Assembly: GCA_027490465.1 (NCBI GenBank)
Contig: JAIXXZ010000018.1
Location: 1 to 64,000 of the forward strand
Direction: 5' to 3'
Source: Oxalobacteraceae bacterium
GTDB lineage: Bacteria; Pseudomonadota; Gammaproteobacteria; Burkholderiales; Burkholderiaceae_D
Length of the DNA stretch: 64,000 bases
A program made the translations under genes and the position numbers. How positions within the stretch are numbered: position 1 is the first letter of the stretch; each line of letters starts with the position of its first letter. The notes beneath the pieces were generated by a model that did no database searches, had not been told where the DNA came from, and worked only from the letters and a program-made list of their open reading frames with translations. This document shows, piece by piece, positions 56,670 to 64,000 of this stretch.

Positions 56670-57563
56670 TTGGGCGATCGTTTGCAATGGGAGATGGACG
56701 GGCGCGATTGGCCCAATCGCAGTGCGAGCCGTTTTGTACAAGCGGCAGGCCTGCATTGGCATGTGCAGCAGTTCGGTCCCGTGCCGGGTGATGCGCCCGT
56801 GATTGTGCTGCTGCATGGCACGGGCTCATCGTCGCATTCATGGCGCGATGTCGCGCCGCGTCTTGCCGAGCATTACAGCGTGGTTGTGATGGATTTGCCC
56901 GGTCACGCATTCACGACGATGCCACCGAATGCAGAGCAATCTTTGGCAGGCATGGCGCGCAATGTTGCAGCATTACTGCATGAACTGAAAATTTCGCCGA
57001 CCGTCATCGCCGGGCACTCAGCCGGTGCTGCCGTGGCGGCGCGCATGATCCTTGATCAGTCGATTTCACCGGCAGCCTTGGTCAGTCTGAATGGGGCGTT
57101 CATTGCCTTTGGCGGCTTGGCTGGGCAGTTTTTTTCACCGGTGGCACGTTTGCTTGCGGCGGGTTCGGTGGCATCACGCTTCTTCGCATGGCAGGCGACT
57201 GATCCTGCGATTGTTCAGAAACTCGTTCGCAGCACGGGTTCATTGCTTGATGACGTGGGTATGGATTTGTATGCACGACTGGTGCGCAGTCCCGGCCATG
57301 TGTCTGCCGCGCTGGCCATGATGGCGCACTGGGATCTGGAACCTCTCGAGCGTGAATTGCCGCGACTCTCGTTACCGGTTTGGATGGTGGCGGCAGAGAA
57401 CGATACGACTGTGCCGGCAATACAAGCGGCGCAGATCGCGCGCCGCTTGCCTCGGTCGCAACAGGTGCTATGGCCTATGCTGGGACATCTCGCCCATGAA
57501 GAAAGTCCGGCGCAGTGCGTCGCTTTGCTTGCGGGCGTGATGCAAGAGGTTTTGCAGAGATAG
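56670..57563 (+). CDS. bchO: Alpha/beta hydrolase BchO
   Basis: 297-residue hydrolase with oxyanion-hole HGTGSSSHSW, nucleophile elbow AGHSAGAAVAA, acid near AAENDTTVP and histidine in LGHLAHEES. BchO, usually in bchIDO, is needed for magnesium chelation in Rhodobacter though its substrate is unclear. TTG 56670 follows GGAG and gives LGDRLQWEMDGRDWPNR; a second TTG at 56682 fits the family start MxWxxxGxDWP. Confidence 0.92.
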   Translation: MGDRLQWEMDGRDWPNRSASRFVQAAGLHWHVQQFGPVPGDAPVIVLLHGTGSSSHSWRDVAPRLAEHYSVVVMDLPGHAFTTMPPNAEQSLAGMARNVAALLHELKISPTVIAGHSAGAAVAARMILDQSISPAALVSLNGAFIAFGGLAGQFFSPVARLLAAGSVASRFFAWQATDPAIVQKLVRSTGSLLDDVGMDLYARLVRSPGHVSAALAMMAHWDLEPLERELPRLSLPVWMVAAENDTTVPAIQAAQIARRLPRSQQVLWPMLGHLAHEESPAQCVALLAGVMQEVLQR

Positions 57564-57660
57564 TCGGGATCTTTTGTACGCTACACGCTGCCAGAGACTT
57601 GCCTGCGTGGTCTCTGGCATTGCGTTGTCCTCGTTCAATCATCTCACCATAAAGTGCGCA

Positions 57661-59067
57661 TTAAATCTTGCGCAACAAGAATCCACCAATCGCAGCAGGT
57701 CCCTGATTGGCGCTTTGCAGCTGAAAATTCCCGCCTAATTCCGCTGGCCCCGTGCCGCTGCCGCCGGCACTCACCGGACCGAAGAAACGCCCACCGATAC
57801 CGCCGCTGAGCGTCGTGTTGCTTGCGCTGCCGAAAAAATAATTGGCGAGTTGTCCGCTACTCAAGGTCGTGCTTGCCGTGAGTGCGAGCGGCAAGGGATC
57901 CATCTGTCCCTCATCGATACGCGTGCCGCTGAAGGTGAGCACGACCGTGCGATTGTCAAAGTCGACCGTTGCTTCTACCTCGCCAAAAAGCGGATGTGAA
58001 TCCTGTGCCTGCAGATAGCTGAACCAGCCATAGATCCGGCCGCGGTAACGGGCCACACCGCTGGTGGGCACTTGTGCCGCTGGCGTCACCTGACCGAAGG
58101 CCATCAGACCGCGCCGCATCTTGTTGTGCTCGTTGTTGCCACCCCATTCGATTATTCCAACAGTGTCTTGAGTGATCCACGCGCCCAGATTGACATGCGC
58201 GTAGGACCAGTGGAGGAAATCTCGGTAACCCTTGAATCCCGGATAAGGCACGCCCACGCCGTCCGCCCAAGGCAGCAGAACCAGCTGGCCATTGGCATCC
58301 ACGCCGTAGCCTGCTTGCGTTGCACCGTCTTCATGGAGTCGCGTCACTTGTGCGCTATCAGGCGTGCTGCCGCCGCTGCGCCAGTCCCCCAGTTGTGCTT
58401 TAAGACCCTGAGTTTCAACACTCGGGCAGCCCGGATAGTTGCTTGGGCAGCGCACGGCTTCGGTACGCGGGAAATAAATATTGTTGGCGTAATTGGTCTG
58501 TGTACCGTTAGCGCCTCGTCTGCCGAAATCGAAAAAACTCAGATCCGTGGCGGCGGGTAGCGGCTGAAGGACGGCCAGTCCGTTGGTGTCGAGTTGCACG
58601 CGTCCCTGACGCGTTTCAAAGGTTTCGATGATTTGCGGGCGTTCGGTTTTGCCATCCCAGGACAAACCCAGATTCGACAGCAGCAGGGTGACGGCTGCCA
58701 GTCGGCCATCGGCGGCTTTGCTGACACGCAGATCGGCCTGACCTCCGGTGGCGGGCCTGAGTCCGTAAGCCTGCTGGGGTGCCGGGTTGGGCGTGAGCAA
58801 GTCATTGGTCGATGTCCCATACACCTGCACGCCGAAGTCGGTAACCCCAATGCCCTGATCCGTGCGCAAAATCGTCGCGCCGGTGCACTCGGTGCCACTG
58901 CCCGGGCAGGCCGCCGTGACCGCTTGGGTACCCGTGCCCGTTTGCTGGGGCGACGCCGATGTGCCGCTCTGACCGGTGCCGCCGCCATCACCGCCGCCGC
59001 AGCCGCTCAGCAATGACAACCCCGCAAGCAGCACCGCAAGGATGCCGCGTTGGCCCAAAAATCTCAT
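57661..59067 (-). CDS. TbpB-like (transferrin-binding-protein B-barrel) lipoprotein
   Basis: 468-residue lipoprotein. Signal ends in LSGC with C23 the lipid-attached cysteine. A Gly/Ser/Thr-rich linker follows. The C-terminal barrel has GIGGRFFGPVSAGGSGTGPA, ELGGNFQLQS and IGGFLLRK, the TbpB-type pattern that other bacteria use for surface-exposed, often Slam-exported, metal or haem-binding proteins. It points against bchIDO and crtEF, splitting them. Ligand unknown; nothing shows it is linked to photosynthesis. Confidence 0.8.
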   Translation of the reverse strand: MRFLGQRGILAVLLAGLSLLSGCGGGDGGGTGQSGTSASPQQTGTGTQAVTAACPGSGTECTGATILRTDQGIGVTDFGVQVYGTSTNDLLTPNPAPQQAYGLRPATGGQADLRVSKAADGRLAAVTLLLSNLGLSWDGKTERPQIIETFETRQGRVQLDTNGLAVLQPLPAATDLSFFDFGRRGANGTQTNYANNIYFPRTEAVRCPSNYPGCPSVETQGLKAQLGDWRSGGSTPDSAQVTRLHEDGATQAGYGVDANGQLVLLPWADGVGVPYPGFKGYRDFLHWSYAHVNLGAWITQDTVGIIEWGGNNEHNKMRRGLMAFGQVTPAAQVPTSGVARYRGRIYGWFSYLQAQDSHPLFGEVEATVDFDNRTVVLTFSGTRIDEGQMDPLPLALTASTTLSSGQLANYFFGSASNTTLSGGIGGRFFGPVSAGGSGTGPAELGGNFQLQSANQGPAAIGGFLLRKI

Positions 59068-59270
59068 GATGAACTCCCCCTTTGTTGTCCCTGGTGGTGC
59101 GCGCATCGCCGGCGTGACGAATGACGGCTGCGATGGGCAAACCAGACCATAGGGCAGGGGGAAAGCGGCTCCTTGAGGGCCGACAAGCGAACCTGCGATC
59201 CAAATGCCGCCCGATACGCGGACTTGGTCAGGCACAAGCGCTCTGCCCTACTCAAACAGGAGAAGCGATT

Positions 59271-59314
59271 TGTCAATTAAACTTGACACAAAGAACTGAC
59301 AGGCATACCTTACA
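59271..59314 (+). promoter_or_regulatory. Paired PpsR/CrtJ sites, crtEF promoter
   Basis: TGTCAATTAAACTTGACA (59271-59288) is a near-perfect TGT-N12-ACA palindrome. Exactly 8 bp later TGA-N12-ACA (59297-59314) matches with one base changed. TTGACA (59283-59288) is -35, and TACCTT (59306-59311), 17 bases on, is -10. Both boxes lie inside the sites. Confidence 0.82.
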
Positions 59315-59350
59315 TCCAACTACGGCCAGACAGGTCGTTCAGGAGACAGT

Positions 59351-60244
59351 ATGGACAATTCCGAGCGTATTGAAGCGGCACTTGAGTTGGCTATTGCAGC
59401 CCAGGAGGCGCCGGAAGGGCCGCCGCGTCTGGCTGCCGCCATTCGCCATTCGGTATTTCCGGGCGGTGCGCGGATTCGCCCGCACCTGACTCTGGCGGTT
59501 GCTCAGGCTTGTGGCGCAGACGATATCGGCTTGGCCGCTGCTGCTGGTGCAGCGATTGAGCTGATGCATTGCGCCTCTCTGGTTCATGATGATTTGCCCT
59601 GTTTCGACAATGCGACCACGCGCCGCGGCCGTCCTTCCGTGTTTGGTGCCTATGGTGAACGACTGGCCGTACTGGCCGGCGATGCGCTGATCGTGACCGC
59701 ATTTCAAAGTCTTGCGCTTGCCGCATCGCAAAAGCCCGACCGCATGGGACCCTTGTTAAGTACGTTGGCGGCCGGCGTTGCTGCGCCCTCGGGCATTGTC
59801 GCGGGTCAGGCTTGGGAGTGCGAGCCGCGTGTGGCGCTCACCGCCTACCAGCGCGCCAAGACCGGCGCCTTGTTTGTGGCGGCCACCGTCGCCGGCGCGC
59901 AGGCTGCGGGTGCCGCATTTGAACCCTGGCGCGCGCTCGGCGAATGGCTGGGCGAGGCGTATCAGGTCGCTGACGATATTCGCGATGTGGCGCTGGACCC
60001 CGAGCAGCTGGGCAAACCGGGCGGGCAAGATGCCGCACTGGGTCGTCCCAGCTCGGCAGCAGAGCTGGGCCTGTCAGGTGCAATTCAGTATTTCGATCAG
60101 CTGATCAGCTATGCCAGTGCTTCCATTCCCAGCTGCCGCGGTTCGGCGCAGCTGCGTACCCTGGTGCGTCAGGAATCCCGCAGGCTGGTGCCGGTTGAGC
60201 TCACCCGCAAGCTGGTGCCAACCGTCACTCGCCTCTCGGCCTAG
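59351..60244 (+). CDS. crtE: Geranylgeranyl diphosphate synthase
   Basis: 297-residue prenyl synthase making GGPP for carotenoids and the bacteriochlorophyll tail. First Asp motif HDDLPCFDNATTRRGRP, second DDIRD. Start with GGAGA. Two bases separate it from crtF, so they are one unit under the PpsR promoter. Confidence 0.95.
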   Translation: MDNSERIEAALELAIAAQEAPEGPPRLAAAIRHSVFPGGARIRPHLTLAVAQACGADDIGLAAAAGAAIELMHCASLVHDDLPCFDNATTRRGRPSVFGAYGERLAVLAGDALIVTAFQSLALAASQKPDRMGPLLSTLAAGVAAPSGIVAGQAWECEPRVALTAYQRAKTGALFVAATVAGAQAAGAAFEPWRALGEWLGEAYQVADDIRDVALDPEQLGKPGGQDAALGRPSSAAELGLSGAIQYFDQLISYASASIPSCRGSAQLRTLVRQESRRLVPVELTRKLVPTVTRLSA

Positions 60245-60246
60245 CG

Positions 60247-61395
60247 ATGACAACAGCCGTCCTCTCATGGTCAGACTGGCTGCTCGGCTGGCGTGACCGG
60301 CTGCTCGCCAATCCTGCATTTCATCGTTTCGCCTCCGGATTTCTTCTCACGCGCCCGATCGCCCATCGTCATGCGCGGGAAGTGTTCGATCTGGTGGCCG
60401 GTTTTGTGTATTCCCAGGTGCTCGCCGCTTGCGTGCAGCTCGACCTGTTTAAAAAGCTAGCGCAGGGCCCGCAAAGCATCAGTTCGCTGGCACGCCAGTT
60501 CGATATGTCAATCGAGGCTGCCGAGCGTTTGCTGGTGGCGGCACAGTCGCTGCGTCTGGTCGAGAAGCGCGGACTCACGCCCGCCGGCGAGCAGCGCTAC
60601 GGTCTCGGCATGCTGGGCGCGCCGCTGGTTGATAACGAAGCGGTGATCGCCATGGTTCGGCACCACGCTACGCTGTACGCCGATCTGACGGATCCGGTCG
60701 CGCTCCTGCGTGGGCATGTGCGTCCCTCACTCTCTGAGTATTACCCCTACACCGCGGACGAAGCCAAGGCGCATGCGGCCGAAATCGCGCCGGAAAAAGT
60801 CGCTAATTATTCTGCGTTGATGTCGGCTTCCCAGCCTTTGGTGGCCGCCGAAATTCTCGATGCCTTCTCATTTGCGCCGCACCGTCATTTGCTGGATGTG
60901 GGTGGCGGCGAGGGGCGCTTTCTGGTCAGCGTTGCCGAGCGCGCGCCGCACCTGAAACTGACCCTGTTTGACTTGCCGCCCGTGGCAGCCAATGCCCGTG
61001 CGCGTTTTCAGAATGCCGGGATTACCGATCGTGCTCAGGCTGTGGGCGGTAATTTCCTTGCCGAGGCTTTGCCTACCGGGGCTGACATTGTCTCGTTGGT
61101 GCGCATCATTCACGACCATGACGATGAGCGCGCGGTGACTATTCTCAAAGCCATTCGACGCGCACTGCCCACCGGCGGCACCCTGGTGCTGGCAGAGCCT
61201 ATGTCGGGCACGCCCGGCGCCGAGGCCATGGGCGATGCCTACTTCGGCTTTTATCTGCTGGCCATGGGTCGCGGCCAGGCCCGCACCGCAGAACAGCTGA
61301 CAGCACTGCTTCGCTATTCCGGTTTTGACAACGTCCGTCTTTTGCCAACACGGATACCGCTTCAGGTCAGGCTACTGACCGCCCGGGCCGCCTGA
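60247..61395 (+). CDS. crtF: Carotenoid O-methyltransferase
   Basis: 382-residue SAM-dependent enzyme. An N-terminal winged-helix dimer domain (LDLFKKLAQGPQSISSLARQ) is followed by the SAM motif LLDVGGGEGRFLVSV. The family adds the 1-methoxy group in the spheroidene/spirilloxanthin pathway. The crtE-crtF-bchC order is the common purple-bacterial superoperon start. Confidence 0.94.
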   Translation: MTTAVLSWSDWLLGWRDRLLANPAFHRFASGFLLTRPIAHRHAREVFDLVAGFVYSQVLAACVQLDLFKKLAQGPQSISSLARQFDMSIEAAERLLVAAQSLRLVEKRGLTPAGEQRYGLGMLGAPLVDNEAVIAMVRHHATLYADLTDPVALLRGHVRPSLSEYYPYTADEAKAHAAEIAPEKVANYSALMSASQPLVAAEILDAFSFAPHRHLLDVGGGEGRFLVSVAERAPHLKLTLFDLPPVAANARARFQNAGITDRAQAVGGNFLAEALPTGADIVSLVRIIHDHDDERAVTILKAIRRALPTGGTLVLAEPMSGTPGAEAMGDAYFGFYLLAMGRGQARTAEQLTALLRYSGFDNVRLLPTRIPLQVRLLTARAA

Positions 61396-61404
61396 GCCCC
61401 TATA

Positions 61405-61448
61405 TGTAAATAATACTTGACACTTTAAAGCGTCAGCATAGAATGACA
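61405..61448 (+). promoter_or_regulatory. Paired PpsR/CrtJ sites, bchCXYZ promoter
   Basis: TGTAAATAATACTTGACA (61405-61422) is followed after exactly 8 bp by CGTCAGCATAGAATGACA (61431-61448), a CGT-N12-ACA copy. TTGACA (61417-61422) is -35; TAGAAT (61439-61444) at 16 bases is -10. The same 8-bp spacing is known for CrtJ at bchC of Rhodobacter. Confidence 0.82.
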
Positions 61449-61595
61449 CAATACCCGCGAAGGCTCTGCCTTCCCGGGGCAGCAAACGAGACGCTCCCTA
61501 ATAAGTCCGTCGCCCACCTAAAACAACGCCGGGTTTTCCATGAATAGCCTGCAACGAGACATGACAGCGCAAGGCTGCTGCCCAGGAGGCAGAGG

Positions 61596-62534
61596 ATGAA
61601 CGCGCACGCCGTCGTGGTCGAGCAACCGCATCAGTTGCAGGTACGCGAGCTCGCGCTCGTCGAGCCAACCGACAACGATCTGGTCGTCGATATTTGTTGG
61701 AGCGGTATTTCCACGGGCACGGAAAAGCTTCTGTGGTCTGGTCGCATGCCGACCTTTCCTGGCATGGGTTATCCACTCGTACCGGGTTATGAATCAGTCG
61801 GTCGCGTCGCGCAGGCCGGACGCAGCACGAAATATGAAGTCGGCGAAATGGTGTTTGTGCCGGGTGCAGCCTGCTTTGGTGAAGTGCGCGGGCTGTTTGG
61901 TGGTGCCGCATCGCGTGTAGTCATTCCTGCGTTGCGTGCCTTGCGTATCTCCGAAGGTCTGGGCGAGCGTGGTACTTTGCTTGCACTGGCCGCCACTGCC
62001 TATCACGCGTATGCATCGCCGGGCGCAGCGCGACCTGAACTCATTATTGGTCACGGTGTATTGGGTCGCATGATTGCGCGACTCGCGGTCATTGCCGGCG
62101 GCAAGCCCATTGTGTGGGAAACCAATCCCGCGCGTCGCACTGGCGCGCAAGGCTATGACGTGATTGATCCCGCCGATGACAAGACATCCAACTACCGCAG
62201 CATTTGCGACGTCAGTGGCGACCCCAAAGTACTCGATTCACTGATTGCGCGCGGCGCATCAGGCTGTGAAATCGTACTCGCTGGTTTTTATGATGAGCCG
62301 CTTTCTTTCTCGTTCGCGCCTGCCTTTCTGCGCGAAGCAAGAATCCGCGTCGCTGCGCAATGGAAGCCGCCTGAGCTGCTCGCGGTACGCGATCTCGCGG
62401 AATCCGGACGCTTGTCGCTTGATGATTTGATTACCCACCGCAGTACCCCCGATAACGCGGATGCGGCCTATCGCACCGCATTCAGCGATTCCACCTGCCT
62501 GAAGATGATCCTCGATTGGAGAAGCCCGAAATGA
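61596..62534 (+). CDS. bchC: 3-hydroxyethyl bacteriochlorophyllide a dehydrogenase
   Basis: 312-residue MDR-like dehydrogenase that oxidises the 3-hydroxyethyl group to acetyl. Text typical of BchC: SGISTGTEKLLWSGRMPTFP, GYPLVPGYESVGRV and ELIIGHGVLGRMIARLAVIA. ATG 61596 with AGGAGG. It overlaps bchX by four bases. Confidence 0.96.
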   Translation: MNAHAVVVEQPHQLQVRELALVEPTDNDLVVDICWSGISTGTEKLLWSGRMPTFPGMGYPLVPGYESVGRVAQAGRSTKYEVGEMVFVPGAACFGEVRGLFGGAASRVVIPALRALRISEGLGERGTLLALAATAYHAYASPGAARPELIIGHGVLGRMIARLAVIAGGKPIVWETNPARRTGAQGYDVIDPADDKTSNYRSICDVSGDPKVLDSLIARGASGCEIVLAGFYDEPLSFSFAPAFLREARIRVAAQWKPPELLAVRDLAESGRLSLDDLITHRSTPDNADAAYRTAFSDSTCLKMILDWRSPK

Positions 62535-63547
62535 GCAAGCCACAAGACCACCAGGCCGCACCTGTGCACTTCATGCAGAAAGAGCGTCTGCGCGCGGAGG
62601 CTGCGATCGATCCAGATCCGGCGCCGACCGGCGAAGTTACCAAAGAAACTCAGATCATTGCCATCTACGGCAAGGGCGGCATTGGCAAGAGCTTCACGCT
62701 CGCCAATCTGTCTTACATGATGGCGCAGCAGGGCAAGAAGGTGTTGCTGATTGGCTGCGATCCGAAAAGTGATACCACGTCATTGCTGTTCGGTGGCAAA
62801 GCCTGCCCGACCATCATTGAAACTTCATCGAAGAAAAAACTCGCCGGCGAGCCCGTCTCGATTGGCGATGTCTGCTTCAAGCGTGATGGTGTGTATGCGA
62901 TGGAACTCGGCGGACCTGAAGTCGGTCGCGGTTGCGGTGGTCGCGGCATCATTCACGGTTTCGAGCTGCTGGAAAAACTGGGCTTCCATGAGTGGGGCTT
63001 TGATTACGTCCTGCTCGACTTCCTCGGCGACGTGGTCTGCGGCGGTTTTGGTCTGCCTATCGCGCGCGATATGTGCCAGAAGGTGATCGTCGTTGGCAGT
63101 AATGATTTGCAGTCGCTGTATGTGGCCAATAACGTCTGCTCGGCAGTGGAATATTTCCGCAAGCTCGGTGGCAATGTCGGCGTGGCTGGCATGGTGATCA
63201 ACAAAGACGATGGCACCGGCGAAGCGCAAGCCTTCGCACAGCATGCGGGTATTCCCGTGCTCTCCGCCATTCCTGCGAATGAAGATATTCGCCGCAAGAG
63301 TGCCAGCTACGAAATTATCGGTCGTCCCGAAAGTCAGTGGGGCGCGTTGTTTGCCGAACTCGCACAAAACGTCGCCGATGCGCCGCCCGTACGACCCAAG
63401 CCCATGTCGCAAGACGAGTTGCTCGGTCTGTTCTCGGCGGAACACACCGGTCGTGATGTCGTGCTTGAACCCGCCACGGTTGCTGACATGGTAGGCAAGA
63501 GCGAGACCATCAAGAAAACCCTTGAAGTTGTGTACGACGAAGTCTGA
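62531..63547 (+). CDS. bchX: Chlorophyllide a reductase iron protein
   Basis: 338-residue NifH-like ATPase feeding electrons to BchYZ for ring B reduction, the step that makes a bacteriochlorin. P-loop [17 protein letters not shown] (44-60) and Fe-S ligands in VGRGCGGRGI and DVVCGGFGLPI. ATG overlaps bchC stop (ATGA). Longer than BchL by an N-terminal extension, as usual. Confidence 0.97.
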   Translation: MSKPQDHQAAPVHFMQKERLRAEAAIDPDPAPTGEVTKETQIIAIYGKGGIGKSFTLANLSYMMAQQGKKVLLIGCDPKSDTTSLLFGGKACPTIIETSSKKKLAGEPVSIGDVCFKRDGVYAMELGGPEVGRGCGGRGIIHGFELLEKLGFHEWGFDYVLLDFLGDVVCGGFGLPIARDMCQKVIVVGSNDLQSLYVANNVCSAVEYFRKLGGNVGVAGMVINKDDGTGEAQAFAQHAGIPVLSAIPANEDIRRKSASYEIIGRPESQWGALFAELAQNVADAPPVRPKPMSQDELLGLFSAEHTGRDVVLEPATVADMVGKSETIKKTLEVVYDEV

Positions 63548-63558
63548 GGACACGCGCC

Positions 63559-64000
63559 ATGAGCCATCCTGTGATTCCGATTGTTGCCAACCCTGAGGCC
63601 CTCAAGGCCGACGGCCTTGGCTGCCACTCCGGCAAAGATCAGCTCAATGCAGCTGCGCGCGCTGCTGGCAAGAGCGAGACACTGGATCAGTACGCGCAGG
63701 ATTACCCCAAAGGCCCGCATGATCAGCCGCAGAGCATGTGCCCGGCTTTTGGTTCATTGCGCGTCGGCTTGCGCATGCGTCGCACTGCAACCATCTTGTC
63801 GGGCTCGGCTTGCTGTGTGTATGGACTGACGTTCACCTCCCATTTTTATGGTGCACGCCGAAGCGTGGGCTATGTGCCGTTTGATTCGGAATCCCTCGTG
63901 ACAGGCAAGCTGTTCGAAGACATTCGCGACGCGGTCCATAAAGAAGCCAATCCGGATTTGTATGACGCCATCGTCATCATCAATCTGTGTGTACCAACAG
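63559..64000 (+). CDS. bchY: Chlorophyllide a reductase subunit Y, 5' part
   Basis: NifD-like subunit of chlorophyllide reductase, cut by the window end after about 147 residues. ATG 63559 opens MSHPVIPIVANPEALKADGL; then GCHSGKDQLNAAARAAGKSE, CPAFGSLRVGLRMRRTATIL and SGSACCVYGLTFTSHFYGAR with a cluster cysteine, and IVIINLCVP with another. It is 11 bases after bchX. bchZ and possibly puf genes would follow. Confidence 0.95.
   Translation, partial: MSHPVIPIVANPEALKADGLGCHSGKDQLNAAARAAGKSETLDQYAQDYPKGPHDQPQSMCPAFGSLRVGLRMRRTATILSGSACCVYGLTFTSHFYGARRSVGYVPFDSESLVTGKLFEDIRDAVHKEANPDLYDAIVIINLCVPT

Noticed and set aside
60247-61395. Generic O-methyltransferase call
   Set aside because: Place between crtE and bchC and the sequence pattern identify CrtF.

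Overview
The window looks like a chromosomal segment of a phototrophic betaproteobacterium, probably Burkholderiales. The reasons are the protein style of the F1-ATPase, HemE, PriA and Rep genes, the red-type (form IC) RuBisCO operon, and a purple-bacterial photosynthesis gene cluster with the aerobic cyclase AcsF and the repressor/antirepressor pair PpsR and PpaA/AerR. Family or genus cannot be fixed from the window alone.

Layout. (1) 1-4.07 kb: end of the ATP synthase operon (atpA end, atpGDC), a terminator, then hemE. (2) 4.07-4.9 kb: a gene-free, partly AT-rich stretch with several DnaA-box matches, resembling a replication origin or DnaA-titration locus. (3) 4.9-13.3 kb: housekeeping genes (priA, rep, slyX, ydcF-like, cytochrome c5), a RES/Xre toxin-antitoxin pair and tRNA-Arg(CCG). 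(4) 13.3-16.4 kb: envelope or secreted proteins, one built from three internal repeats. (5) 16.4-27.1 kb: divergent cbbR and a full cbb operon, cbbLSXFPTZAY, for the Calvin cycle and for RuBisCO repair. (6) 27.1-44.65 kb: tspO-bchP-pucC-like-bchG, ppsR and ppaA on the minus strand, divergent from bchFNBHLM-(41-aa ORF)-acsF-puhE. The lhaA-puhABC block usually found between bchM and acsF is absent. (7) 44.7-46.5 kb: a divergent denD/otnI-like pair. (8) 46.5-53.3 kb: an accessory stretch, visibly more AT-rich in its middle, with short genes, an Old Yellow Enzyme relic and tRNA-like scars. (9) 53.4-64 kb: a small membrane-protein gene with bchIDO, a TbpB-like lipoprotein gene, crtEF, and bchCXY running off the window end.

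How the parts fit: HemE makes coproporphyrinogen, upstream of protoporphyrin. BchI/D/H, BchM, AcsF, BchN/B/L, BchF, BchX/Y, BchC, BchG and BchP cover nearly the whole bacteriochlorophyll a pathway. CrtE supplies geranylgeranyl diphosphate for the pigment tail and for carotenoids, and CrtF methylates carotenoids. The cbb operon supplies carbon fixation. Six upstream regions in the photosynthesis cluster carry TGT-N12-ACA/ACG palindromes typical of PpsR/CrtJ. At three of them (bchI, crtE, bchC operons) two palindromes lie exactly 8 bp apart and overlap likely -35 and -10 boxes, which implies one shared oxygen/light switch. No reaction-centre or antenna structural gene (pufLM, puhA, pucBA) is visible. 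puf genes may follow bchXYZ outside the window.
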